Positions 1 to 7,667 of a stretch of DNA of 34,645 nt are shown here, one piece after another. The translations under genes were made by a program, and so were the position numbers. Location of the stretch: IMG/VR virus record IMGVR_UViG_3300028490_000016, positions 1-34,645 of that record. One strand, given 5' to 3'. Source of the stretch: a virus. The first letter of the stretch is position 1. Every line of letters starts with the position of its first letter. Under the pieces are notes generated by a model. It searched no databases and had not been told where the DNA came from. It saw only the letters and a list, made by a program, of their open reading frames with translations.

Positions 1-1
1 A

Positions 2-112
2 GACTTAGAGGCAGAGGAAATTGTTGAAGCTTGTATGCTTTATTATGTTGCTTGTAGTAGAGCTAAACACTCACTAGTGAATGCAACGGAACTAACTACT
101 AAAGGGAAGTAA
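2..112 (+). CDS. UvrD/PcrA-like SF1 helicase, C-terminal end (partial)
   Basis: Only the last 36 codons lie in the window; the gene begins upstream. The peptide contains YYVACSRAKHSL, which fits motif VI of superfamily 1A helicases (usual form YVAxTRAK), where the Arg contacts ATP. A run of acidic residues precedes it, as in UvrD/PcrA/Dda-type proteins. The stop TAA is immediately followed by the ATG of the next gene, so the two are probably co-transcribed. A phage SF1 helicase at the head of a replication module would unwind DNA for replication or recombination. The call rests on one motif in a short fragment, so any other UvrD-like nuclease/helicase is possible. Confidence 0.55.
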   Translation, partial: DLEAEEIVEACMLYYVACSRAKHSLVNATELTTKGK

Positions 113-271
113 ATGAAACGAGATGCCATACTTGAGAAAGTATATGAACAAATAACTAGAGATGTTTTATTTGAAGATTTCACTTCTATAGAACAACTAT
201 TGAAAGAAGTATCTAATAAGGATTTACTAGAATTTCTGACAGAAGAAGATTCAGAGGAGGATATATGTTAA
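113..271 (+). CDS. Small conserved phage protein, function unknown (52 aa)
   Basis: An open frame of 52 codons starts directly after the upstream stop and overlaps the next gene by 7 nt. The protein is acidic and predicted helical. Its core DFTSIEQLLKEVSNKDLLEFL resembles small proteins of the form 'DFTxIEELLKFxPxxxLxxYLPE' that I recall from many phage replication modules; their function is unknown to me. The GAGGAGG ribosome binding site of the following gene lies inside its 3' end. Its compact position between two replication genes supports it being real. There is no clear strong ribosome binding site upstream (AAAGGGAAG lies just before the ATG), so it may be translationally coupled to the helicase. 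Confidence 0.6.
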   Translation: MKRDAILEKVYEQITRDVLFEDFTSIEQLLKEVSNKDLLEFLTEEDSEEDIC

Positions 272-2583
272 TCAGTAAAAAATATATTGAAGACTTAGGA
301 GGGTTTAAACCTGAACTACCGTATATCGTAGATATTATGGTCAAGTCAATACCTAAAGATGTACCTAGAAACTTAGCACTGACTATTGTACTAAGTGAGA
401 TTAGTGCATTTATATCTAGCTTTAGAAATAACATTCTATTGAACTCAACGAGTAAGAAGATGAAGACATTAGTACCTACTAATACTTACATCTTTTCACT
501 ATCACCTTCAGGTATCAGTAAGGATAGAACTAGAAATACTATCCATAAGTTACTAGCTGGAGGATATAAAGAACTAGATAAGACTATCAAGGCTGACCTA
601 GTATCTAGAGCTAAACAAGCTGCTATTGCAGATGGTGATGAAGAAGCTAACTACTATGCTTATATGCATCCTCAGATAGACCAGGAGTTCAAGTTTGGTA
701 CAGTAGCAGGAGTATCTGCAGAGATATCCGGCTTAGGTAATGAACAGTCGTTAGGTTCTCCTATACTACTATCTAGTGAAATAGGTTCTGACCTAGCAAC
801 TAGAGGTGAAGAACTTATCAAGACATTTACAGTATTAGCAGATCTTTACGATCTAGGTACAGGGAAATTTGATACAGTCAAGTCTATGGAGTCTAAACTC
901 AAAGGAGTAGTAGGACTACCTGTTAACTTCTTAGTATTTGGATCAGAGAAAGGTATTCTCATGGATGCAGGTAACAAGAAGAAATTTAAGTCATTCTTTA
1001 ACCAGCAATTAGCTAGAAGATGTATGTTTAGTTATACAACGAAAGTACCTAAGAAGGTATTGGCTAAGACGGTAGCAGAACGTAAGACAGCTAGGGATAA
1101 GACGGCAGCTATAGAAGGTAGTTTCCACGATACTATTTATGAAGTATTTGAAGAGTTGGGAGTATGGATGCCTAACAACACAGAACTATTCGTAAGTACT
1201 GATGTAGATGATGTATTTGAAGAATACAAAAACTACAATGAGATGTTCTCAGAAACTATCTCAGATACCTTGCCTATTAGCCAATTAGCTAGAAAACACA
1301 AGCAGTGGTTAGCATTAAAACTAGCTGGTATCTTAGCACTTATAGACAAGAGTGATACTATTCAAGTACCTCATTATGTAGAAGCTATCAATGTAGTAGA
1401 AACATTAGCACCGGACTTAGAGTTATTTGAGACAGAACTAGATAAAGAGTCCTATGAAATACTAGATGGTTATTGTATAGCTAACAGCAAGAAAGGTGAG
1501 TTTCATATCAGTTTGCATGAACTCAAGAAGATGGACTTCATTCCAGGAACTAGTGGAGCAGAAGGAAAGTTGAAAGAGTTATGTGTACTACTTAATGACT
1601 ACTCTAAAGAAGGTATTTATAGTATAGAGGGAAGTATCCTTAGTTATGAGAAGACAGTAAGTACTGAAGTAGTTGGGGTATCCCTACTATCTGTAGATAC
1701 TACTGATATTCAGAATGCCATCAAACACAAGAAGGGTAAGGTAGCTATTACAGCACTGAAGCAATCGTTAGCACATACAGCAGTATATGGGTATAACTTT
1801 GTAGAGACAGATCCAGATGGTAATCCTCTCAAGTTTGCAGACTATATGCACCTACTGGCAGATGACTTTGCCTATACACCATTCAAACTCAAAGAGAAGC
1901 ATGATGCTATCTATGATGAAGATAAACATCCTGATGCTGAAGGTGGAATTAGAGGTAAAGACAATATAGCTAGTGGAGCTAAGTTCGTAGTATTGGATGT
2001 AGATACATCAACTATTACAGATGAAGAAGCACACCTATTATTAGAGGGTACTAATCACCATATTGCTAGAACTAGTGATCCGGATAACCCATTCAAGTTT
2101 AGAGTGTTAGTCGAAATGGATATGATTGTCAAGGTAGACAGTATTACATGGAAACATTTTATCAAGATTGTAGGTAGTAAGTTAGGACTTATTATTGATC
2201 CAGTAGCACAAAGTCAGATATTCTATTCTTATAAAGGAAGAGAGATACTTTCTGAAGTCTCAGGAGAGCCACTAGCTGTTAAAGAACTAGTTGTTAGAGC
2301 ATTAGCTGAGAAAGATGCTAAACCTACTGCTAGAGCAATTCCTGTAGCACAACAGAAGGCATTACTAGCTAATCCTATGTCTACGTTTGAACAAGCATTT
2401 AATCACCCTACTGAAACAGGTGTTAGTTCAGCAATGATACAAGCAGCTTACTACGCTAAAGATTTAGGAGCTACTAATGAATACATCATTGAGCTAATGG
2501 ATAAGATACAGAAGTATGTAGACTTTCCACTAGATGAAGAAAGATTTGAGAATACTATTCTTGTACAAATTAGGAGATGGTAA
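265..2583 (+). CDS. DUF3987-type helicase fused to AEP/primase-like domain (772 aa)
   Basis: Probable replicative primase/helicase. The N-terminal part (about 1-420) follows the DUF3987 layout: a P-loop-like LSPSGISKDRT around residues 79-89 (K86), a Walker-B-like ILLSSEIG, and a later stretch ending ..NQQLARRCMFSY. The P-loop is degenerate, with Ser in place of the Gly before Lys. The C-terminal part has FVVLDVD (D578, D580), HHIARTSD, KFRVLVEMD (R613) and IIDPVAQSQIFYS (D645), an order like the catalytic core of archaeo-eukaryotic primases and PrimPol-like Rep proteins. A strong GAGGAGG site 4 nt before the ATG fixes the start. In N4 the primase-type protein (gp42) belongs to the same replication module; equivalence is inferred. 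The primase call is less certain than the DUF3987 call. Confidence 0.65.
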   Translation: MLISKKYIEDLGGFKPELPYIVDIMVKSIPKDVPRNLALTIVLSEISAFISSFRNNILLNSTSKKMKTLVPTNTYIFSLSPSGISKDRTRNTIHKLLAGGYKELDKTIKADLVSRAKQAAIADGDEEANYYAYMHPQIDQEFKFGTVAGVSAEISGLGNEQSLGSPILLSSEIGSDLATRGEELIKTFTVLADLYDLGTGKFDTVKSMESKLKGVVGLPVNFLVFGSEKGILMDAGNKKKFKSFFNQQLARRCMFSYTTKVPKKVLAKTVAERKTARDKTAAIEGSFHDTIYEVFEELGVWMPNNTELFVSTDVDDVFEEYKNYNEMFSETISDTLPISQLARKHKQWLALKLAGILALIDKSDTIQVPHYVEAINVVETLAPDLELFETELDKESYEILDGYCIANSKKGEFHISLHELKKMDFIPGTSGAEGKLKELCVLLNDYSKEGIYSIEGSILSYEKTVSTEVVGVSLLSVDTTDIQNAIKHKKGKVAITALKQSLAHTAVYGYNFVETDPDGNPLKFADYMHLLADDFAYTPFKLKEKHDAIYDEDKHPDAEGGIRGKDNIASGAKFVVLDVDTSTITDEEAHLLLEGTNHHIARTSDPDNPFKFRVLVEMDMIVKVDSITWKHFIKIVGSKLGLIIDPVAQSQIFYSYKGREILSEVSGEPLAVKELVVRALAEKDAKPTARAIPVAQQKALLANPMSTFEQAFNHPTETGVSSAMIQAAYYAKDLGATNEYIIELMDKIQKYVDFPLDEERFENTILVQIRRW

Positions 2584-3113
2584 TGGAGTGGACTTATGAA
2601 GGTAAAAATATTCTTGGACATGACGATCTTGATGCTCTTTGTACTGACTTCGTTTACGTTATTCATTATACTGACGGACGAATGTATATCGGTAAGAAAA
2701 CCGTTAGAAGTATGTCCGTGTTGCCAGTGCTGAAGACGAAGACTAGAGACAATGGAAATATGATAACTAGACATATCCTTAGAGGAGATGATGGAAAGAT
2801 CATTACTTCCAAACCAGCTAGGAAAGCAGCTAGATTAGCAGGAGTTAAAGCTAAAGCTGAACTCTTTGAAGAAGTCTTTACTGATAAACCGTTTGTTAAG
2901 TATGAAGGATCTAGTAAAGAGACTGAAGGACTAGTTGTTGCTGCTAAAGAGATCTTGTATCAATGTAGTGGTAAACAGACAGCTACCTATTTGGAGGCTA
3001 TGTTGTTGTTCGATGTAAGTGCTATTGTGAGTCCTGAGTATGTTAATAGTAATATCTTAGGTTCATTTTACGATGATGCCCTTAACGGGTTAATAGAGAC
3101 AAAGGAGAAATGA
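2583..3113 (+). CDS. GIY-YIG family endonuclease (phage SegE-like)
   Basis: The N-terminus shows VYVI followed by MYIGKK about ten residues later, the two strands of a GIY-YIG nuclease, then Arg in KKTVRS. Further on come a Glu in ATYLEAMLLFDV (about residue 138) and an Asn in PEYVNSN (about 155), matching the order Tyr, Tyr, Arg, Glu, Asn of the catalytic core. GSSKETE and the YLEAMLLF segment resemble SegE-like phage proteins. Such enzymes act as homing nucleases or branch-specific nucleases. An upstream ATG at 2577 is possible, but AGGAG (2572-2576) abuts it directly; the ATG at 2583 has 6 nt spacing and forms a TAATG overlap with the previous stop, so I prefer it. It sits inside the replication operon with no sign of late insertion. 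Confidence 0.65.
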   Translation: MEWTYEGKNILGHDDLDALCTDFVYVIHYTDGRMYIGKKTVRSMSVLPVLKTKTRDNGNMITRHILRGDDGKIITSKPARKAARLAGVKAKAELFEEVFTDKPFVKYEGSSKETEGLVVAAKEILYQCSGKQTATYLEAMLLFDVSAIVSPEYVNSNILGSFYDDALNGLIETKEK

Positions 3114-3358
3114 TGGAAATGGATAACAGACAGGCTCAACGTATTAAATGGTCAGAAGCAGATTTATCTGATACAGCTGAAGTACTAAAACGTATTCATG
3201 CTGCAGGTATTGGTGCTAATGATGTCAAGACTGTAATTAGAGATATCTGTTTAACAGATAAAGACCTAGCTAATACAATACTAGAAGAACTACAATATTG
3301 GAGCAAACATGGAAGCAACAGTGAAGGTAAAGTACAAGACTTATGCTACTCTTTATAG
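3113..3358 (+). CDS. Hypothetical protein (81 aa)
   Basis: I do not recognise this protein. It is small, soluble and predicted mostly helical (KWSEADLSDTAEVLKRIHAAG, then VIRDICLTDKDLANTIL), with no signal peptide or membrane segment. ATG codons at 3110 and 3113 are both possible; AAGGAG at 3102-3107 is better spaced from 3113 (5 nt), while 3110 gives an ATGA overlap with the previous stop. Its last 50 nt overlap the start of the exonuclease gene in another frame. The overlap and operon position indicate co-expression with the replication genes; no function can be assigned. Confidence 0.6.
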   Translation: MEMDNRQAQRIKWSEADLSDTAEVLKRIHAAGIGANDVKTVIRDICLTDKDLANTILEELQYWSKHGSNSEGKVQDLCYSL

Positions 3359-3986
3359 CATCCGTAGAGCTATTAAAGAAATAGAAGCATCTCATAAGAT
3401 GGTAAGTTTTGACATAGAAACTAGGAGTATCTATACAGAAGTACAGAGACTCATAGCTAAGAAGTACCTAGAGGACAATGAGCTAAACATAGAGGAAGAA
3501 AACGAGTATACAAGAATTAAACATTCTAGTGGATTATCTCACCCTTCTATGGTACAGACTACTCATATCATTCTAGGACTAGATGTAAATGAGAGTGTAA
3601 TATTTATCGTAGATGAAAAGCTGGAGAGATTTGTATTTAACTGGTTAGTAAATACTGACCTGAAGATACTAATCCACAATGCTAGTTTCGATCTAAAAGT
3701 TGTGCACCACCGTACAGGCAGGTTTCCTAAGGACTATGAAGATACTCAGCAACTTGCTAAATCACTAATTAATGACTGTAACAACTATCACAGTAGGACA
3801 GGATTAAAGTTACTCGTAGGTAGCTACTATCCTCCTAAGTGGAGTATGAAAGGAGAGACTGACTTTGAGGTTAAGAACCTCAAGGATAAAGACTTCTTGT
3901 ATTACTGTGCTATTGATGGTGGTGCTACTAGGATGTTATACAGTATGCTAAATAAAATGATAAGAGAAGGGAACGAAGATGAATAA
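3309..3986 (+). CDS. DEDDy 3'-5' exonuclease (stand-alone proofreading domain)
   Basis: All three motifs of a Pol I-type 3'-5' exonuclease are present: Exo I VSFDIETRS (D35, E37), Exo II LIHNASFDLKVV (N124, D128), and Exo III YYCAIDGGATRML (Y199, D203, the YxxxD spacing of the DEDDy class). These acidic residues bind the two catalytic metals. At 225 aa it is only the exonuclease; the polymerase domain is encoded 408 nt further on. It likely supplies proofreading in trans to that family A polymerase. GGAG at 3300-3303, 5 nt before the ATG, supports the start although this lies inside the previous gene. It overlaps the next gene by 8 nt. A role in end resection or nucleotide scavenging is a weaker alternative. 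Confidence 0.88.
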   Translation: MEATVKVKYKTYATLYSIRRAIKEIEASHKMVSFDIETRSIYTEVQRLIAKKYLEDNELNIEEENEYTRIKHSSGLSHPSMVQTTHIILGLDVNESVIFIVDEKLERFVFNWLVNTDLKILIHNASFDLKVVHHRTGRFPKDYEDTQQLAKSLINDCNNYHSRTGLKLLVGSYYPPKWSMKGETDFEVKNLKDKDFLYYCAIDGGATRMLYSMLNKMIREGNEDE

Positions 3987-4392
3987 GATGACTTTAGACG
4001 ATTACCCACAGACAGTTATATCCGATCCAACATTAACTAATGTTGATGATCCAATGAGACATAACGTAGGAGGTGCTATGAATAGACCTGTAAGAAATGA
4101 AGATCCACTAAGTGCTCGTAATGTAGAACACAACCACATTGATAAGGTACTAGAAGAGAGAGGTGAAAGATATGGAGAGTTTAAGAAACATGCTTATCTA
4201 TGTCAGGAACTTAAAGCAGTAATGCGATTAGGTGACTCATGGGACAAGTGTAGTCCATCACAGAAACAAGCCTTAGAAGTTATTGTTGATAAGATTGCTC
4301 GTATGCTTAATGGTGATCCATATTATGATGACAACTGGATTGACATTATTGGTTACTCACAGCTAGTATTAGACGAACTTAAGAAGGTATAA
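3979..4392 (+). CDS. DUF6378-like phage protein between exonuclease and polymerase
   Basis: The C-terminal two thirds has the pattern VLEERGERYGEF, a helix, then QKQALEVIVDKIARMLNGDP, then DNWIDIIGYSQLVLDEL. I recall this as a small conserved phage family (DUF6378) found beside replication genes, with an all-helical core somewhat reminiscent of MazG-type NTP pyrophosphatases; no activity is established that I know of. The first 45 residues are polar and probably disordered (VDDPMRHNVGG). It overlaps the exonuclease stop by 8 nt and ends one nt before the polymerase ATG, so it is translated with both. A role in dNTP pool control or replisome assembly is a guess from context only. Confidence 0.7.
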   Translation: MNKMTLDDYPQTVISDPTLTNVDDPMRHNVGGAMNRPVRNEDPLSARNVEHNHIDKVLEERGERYGEFKKHAYLCQELKAVMRLGDSWDKCSPSQKQALEVIVDKIARMLNGDPYYDDNWIDIIGYSQLVLDELKKV

Positions 4393-4393
4393 C

Positions 4394-6208
4394 ATGAACC
4401 CAATAGATTTACTGCCAATAGAACATCCTATTAAAGTAGATCCATCTATAGGAGAGTTAGATTACTTCTATAAGAATGTATCTAAACATTTGATTAACGA
4501 TGTTGTAAGAGTTATGAACAATGGTATTCCTATAGACCTAGCTAAGGTTGCAGAACTAGAGAAGACAGTTAAGAATGTATTAGCTGATGTTGAAGCGAGG
4601 TTGGCAGATAACAAGGTTATCCAAGACTTCCAAGCATTTATGTATCCTAAGAAGTTTAAAGCCTTCAAGGACGAGCAGGAGCTTAGAAAAAGACCTCTTA
4701 GCTACTACTTGAAACCTTATAAGGGAACTATCCCACAAAGAACCTATGTAGTAAATGCGTATCTAGGTGCAATAGGTAGTCCTCATGCTGGTAAAGATAA
4801 GTGGACTATTAAAGACCTTAAGGGATTGAACGTACTACTAGAAGATCCAGAAATAGCTGACATAATAAGTGGAGACACTAACGAAGAGACAGCTAAGTGG
4901 GGTATGTTAGCTATGGCTGAAGCAAAACTAGTGGTCTACAATAAGAGTGTAGATACGAAAGTAAAGACAGAGGGTACTCATGAGAAACTCTTACCTCCTT
5001 TTAATCCAGGTAGTAATAAGCAGAAGAGAGAACTATTTGAGTGGTTGAAAATACCAGCTATTAGACATTCTAAAGATACTGGTGAACCTAGTTGGAATAG
5101 AGAAGCTATAGAGGAGCTACAGATAACGATTGATAAGACAGAGACAACACTTCAAGAAGTCCTGCAGTTATTTGTAGACCATAGTTTCAGTGCTATTATT
5201 AACAACAACTTCATTGCCTCTTTTAAGAAGTATACCATTGATGGTATCTTGTATGGAAACATTAAGCTATTTGGAGCTAAGTCATTTAGACTGACATCTA
5301 GTAATCCTAACCTACTTAATATGCCTTCTACAGCTAGTATATATGCCAAACCACTGAAGGAGTGTTTCATAGCTCCTAAAGGATGGGTAATTCTTACTGC
5401 AGATTATAATGCATTGGAAGATAGAGTTATTGCTAACTTGTCTGGAGATGTGAACAAAATAGCAATATTTGAGGAAGGACTAGATGGACATAGTTTAGCT
5501 GCTACTTACTACTTTAGAGATCGTATCGAAAAACTAGTAGGACCTGTAATAGTAGGTATGGATAACAAGGAGATCTCTAAGGAACTCAAGAAGTTAATTG
5601 CTGAAGGTAACAAGAATATTAAAGAGATTAGACAGGACGGTAAACCAGTAACATTTGGTCTATCTTATGGTGCTTATCCTCAGAAAGTATCTGATACAAT
5701 AGGTTGTACGTTAGAGGTAGCTCAAGGTATATTTGATGCTTACCATAACGAGATGTTTCCTGGAATTACTGAGTTCCGAGAAGTCATTACTGAGGAAGCA
5801 AAATTAGAGGGGTATACCCATTTAGGATTAGGCTGTAGGCTTTATACTAGTGATGTGGGTAAGGAAGTAAGAACGCTATTTAATGCTAACAGTCAATTTT
5901 GGAGTATCTTAACTCTACTGACAATCAACAAACTACATTCACTAATAGATGACGCAGGATATACAGATGACATTAAGTGCATCTCTACTATCTATGACAG
6001 TATCTACTTTATCGTTAAAGAAGATGCTGAGATCATTCAGTGGTTGAATAATGTGTTGATTGAGGTTATGTGTGTCGATTATCTAGTTGATCAGAGAGTA
6101 CCTAATACAGCAGAGTCAGAGATTGGTAGAAACTGGAGTAATTTGGTTGAGCTATCTAACAAAGCTACGTTAGGTGAAATTGCATACAAGTTAAAGGAAG
6201 AGATATGA
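4394..6208 (+). CDS. Family A DNA polymerase, polymerase domain only (604 aa)
   Basis: Template-directed DNA synthesis on phage DNA. Motif A is ILTADYNALEDR (D337, E342, R344; usual DYSQIELR). Motif B is R413xxxK417xxxF421xxxY425G, the O-helix signature with Phe at the position corresponding to Pol I F762, the residue that selects against dideoxynucleotides. Motif C is STIYDSIYF, with catalytic D535 but Tyr and Ser flanking it instead of the usual His-Asp-Glu. No DEDD exonuclease motifs occur in the first 300 residues; that activity is encoded separately upstream. N4 and T7 polymerases carry both parts in one chain, so this is a split version. It starts one nt after the previous gene and overlaps the next by 4 nt (ATGA). 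Confidence 0.92.
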   Translation: MNPIDLLPIEHPIKVDPSIGELDYFYKNVSKHLINDVVRVMNNGIPIDLAKVAELEKTVKNVLADVEARLADNKVIQDFQAFMYPKKFKAFKDEQELRKRPLSYYLKPYKGTIPQRTYVVNAYLGAIGSPHAGKDKWTIKDLKGLNVLLEDPEIADIISGDTNEETAKWGMLAMAEAKLVVYNKSVDTKVKTEGTHEKLLPPFNPGSNKQKRELFEWLKIPAIRHSKDTGEPSWNREAIEELQITIDKTETTLQEVLQLFVDHSFSAIINNNFIASFKKYTIDGILYGNIKLFGAKSFRLTSSNPNLLNMPSTASIYAKPLKECFIAPKGWVILTADYNALEDRVIANLSGDVNKIAIFEEGLDGHSLAATYYFRDRIEKLVGPVIVGMDNKEISKELKKLIAEGNKNIKEIRQDGKPVTFGLSYGAYPQKVSDTIGCTLEVAQGIFDAYHNEMFPGITEFREVITEEAKLEGYTHLGLGCRLYTSDVGKEVRTLFNANSQFWSILTLLTINKLHSLIDDAGYTDDIKCISTIYDSIYFIVKEDAEIIQWLNNVLIEVMCVDYLVDQRVPNTAESEIGRNWSNLVELSNKATLGEIAYKLKEEI

Positions 6209-6513
6209 ATAACATATTTGAGGTTAGAGATGACGGAGTAACGATAGTAGAAGTAAAGAATAGCAATGACATGATATTCCTAGCTATCGGTATCTTCAAT
6301 TCAATGAAGAACATGCCAGAGCTAGAAACACTAGTTGTAAGTCTTATGGCTAAGAAGGTTACTCCTGACGATTTGGGTGTAAGTACTATCGTTAATAGAA
6401 TACCTAAAGGTGTAGATGCAGATCAGTTTCTACGGAAAATTAAAGGAAGAGAACCTGCTAAAGATGCAGATGTACCTGACTTTGTAAAGAGAAGTTTAAA
6501 GGGAAGCACATGA
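6205..6513 (+). CDS. Hypothetical protein (102 aa)
   Basis: Not recognised. A small soluble protein that probably has a beta-rich start (FEVRDDGVTIVEV), a helical middle (NDMIFLAIGIFNSM, ELETLVVSLMAKK) and a basic, polar end. No cysteine cluster, signal peptide or convincing membrane helix is visible. It is joined to its neighbours by ATGA overlaps on both sides, with GGAAGAG just upstream of the ATG, so it is translated as part of the polymerase operon. Co-translation suggests a replication accessory, but there is no direct sign of function. Confidence 0.65.
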   Translation: MNNIFEVRDDGVTIVEVKNSNDMIFLAIGIFNSMKNMPELETLVVSLMAKKVTPDDLGVSTIVNRIPKGVDADQFLRKIKGREPAKDADVPDFVKRSLKGST

Positions 6514-7301
6514 GTCATGTAGTAACAGAATTAGATTATCAAGGTGGAATGGATAAGTTACCAGAAGGAGTATTTAAAATATCTCCAAGTAGCTTTAGTA
6601 GATTTATGGAAAGACCTCACTATTGGTATAGAGAGCAAATTCTTAAAGAAGGTGGCTTCGAGGGTAATACAGCTAGTGTTATCGGTACTTTATGTCACTA
6701 TGTGGCAGAAAAGGTAGCTAAGGGAGAAGTTCCTGATAAAGAACAGATTTCACAGTATGTGCTTAACCATAAAGATAACGAAGATGTAGATCCTATAGAG
6801 GTACTATCACAGTACAAACCTATGGCTGAACGACTAGTTAATGATTATGTGTTAGGTAACCTACCAAATATAGTTGAAGACTTTATTGCCTACGATCTAG
6901 GTGATGGTGTTTGGACTGCTGGTAGTGTAGATGCTTTTGACAATGGTTGTATCATTGACTATAAGACTTACAATTCAAAGAGTAAGCCTAAGGCTATTCC
7001 GATGGGATACAGATACCAACTACTTATCTATGCTTATATTTATACTAAGCTAGGTCATGAGGTTGATCGTATTCGTTTGGTGTATGTCAATAGAAACATC
7101 ATTGGTGAGATTAGCGAAAAGACTGGTAAGCAGTTGAAGTCATATCCACCTGAAGTAACTGTACTTACAGAGTCAATTACTAAAGACGATCTAGACTTTA
7201 TTGAAAGTCTGTTGATGATGTGTAAGGAAACTTACTTGATGGCTAAAGAAGATCCATCTCTAGTTCATCTCTTATATAGAGATATGAGATTAAAGGTCTA
7301 A
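6510..7301 (+). CDS. PD-(D/E)XK nuclease, RecB/Cas4-like (263 aa)
   Basis: The motifs are those of the RecB-like exonuclease fold: ISPSSFSRFMERP at the N-terminus, H63 in GTLCHYVAE, D141 in AGSVDAF, D150-x-K152 in IIDYKTY, and QLLIY (Q170, Y174). These residues form the metal-dependent active site. The cysteines that hold the Fe-S cluster of Cas4/AddB are missing, so it is a cluster-free version. Beside a Sak4-like ATPase and an SSB, it likely makes the 3' single-stranded ends used for strand annealing, or processes replication ends. AAAGGGAAG precedes the ATG at a fitting distance, and the start overlaps the previous stop by 4 nt. Confidence 0.85.
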   Translation: MSHVVTELDYQGGMDKLPEGVFKISPSSFSRFMERPHYWYREQILKEGGFEGNTASVIGTLCHYVAEKVAKGEVPDKEQISQYVLNHKDNEDVDPIEVLSQYKPMAERLVNDYVLGNLPNIVEDFIAYDLGDGVWTAGSVDAFDNGCIIDYKTYNSKSKPKAIPMGYRYQLLIYAYIYTKLGHEVDRIRLVYVNRNIIGEISEKTGKQLKSYPPEVTVLTESITKDDLDFIESLLMMCKETYLMAKEDPSLVHLLYRDMRLKV

Positions 7302-7303
7302 CT

Positions 7304-7507
7304 ATGGCAGTAGAAGTAGGACAGACATGGACTCGTAAGAAAATCAACTATACAGTAAAGAGAGTAGACCATAAAGGTTTGTTCTCTTATGTATGGGCTT
7401 TACCTGAGGGTTTAGAGGATACAACATCTAACTGTATCTGTTATGGCAGTAAGTTATTTAAAGAAGAATTCAATCTTATGAAAGGAGGGGACGATGGAAC
7501 AAGTTAA
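7304..7507 (+). CDS. Hypothetical protein (67 aa)
   Basis: Not recognised. A short protein with a probable beta fold (VGQTWTRKKINYTVKRVDHK), two cysteines in SNCICYG and a polar tail. The start 'VGQTWTRK..YTVKRV' resembles small phage proteins of SH3/Tudor-like appearance, but that is a weak impression. AAGG lies 7 nt upstream of the ATG. It begins 2 nt after the nuclease stop, and its last 14 nt overlap a small coiled-coil gene whose AAAGGAGGGG binding site lies within it. This tight packing supports a real gene. Confidence 0.55.
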   Translation: MAVEVGQTWTRKKINYTVKRVDHKGLFSYVWALPEGLEDTTSNCICYGSKLFKEEFNLMKGGDDGTS

Positions 7508-7664
7508 AGAACAAGAAGAACAAGATCTTGACAACTACGTTATTGGCTTAGAGAAGACAGTAGCAGCTCTTGACACACAGCTTAAAGCAATTCAAACTGA
7601 GAAGATTAAGCTATTTGAAGACTACATTGATAGTCTACATGCATTACATAAAATAGGAGGCTAG
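7494..7664 (+). CDS. Small coiled-coil protein (56 aa)
   Basis: A 56-codon frame in the gap between two larger genes. A very strong site (AAAGGAGGGG) lies a few bases before the ATG. The product is highly charged and should form one long helix: EQVKEQEEQDLDNYV followed by heptad-like LEKTVAALDTQLKAIQ. It resembles the small coiled-coil proteins often found beside Sak4/SSB genes, but no specific family is recognised. It ends 3 nt before the Sak4-like gene, whose own AGGAGG site lies at the end of this frame, so the two are likely translated together. A partner or adaptor of the ATPase is possible but unproven. Confidence 0.65.
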   Translation: MEQVKEQEEQDLDNYVIGLEKTVAALDTQLKAIQTEKIKLFEDYIDSLHALHKIGG

Positions 7665-7667
7665 ATA

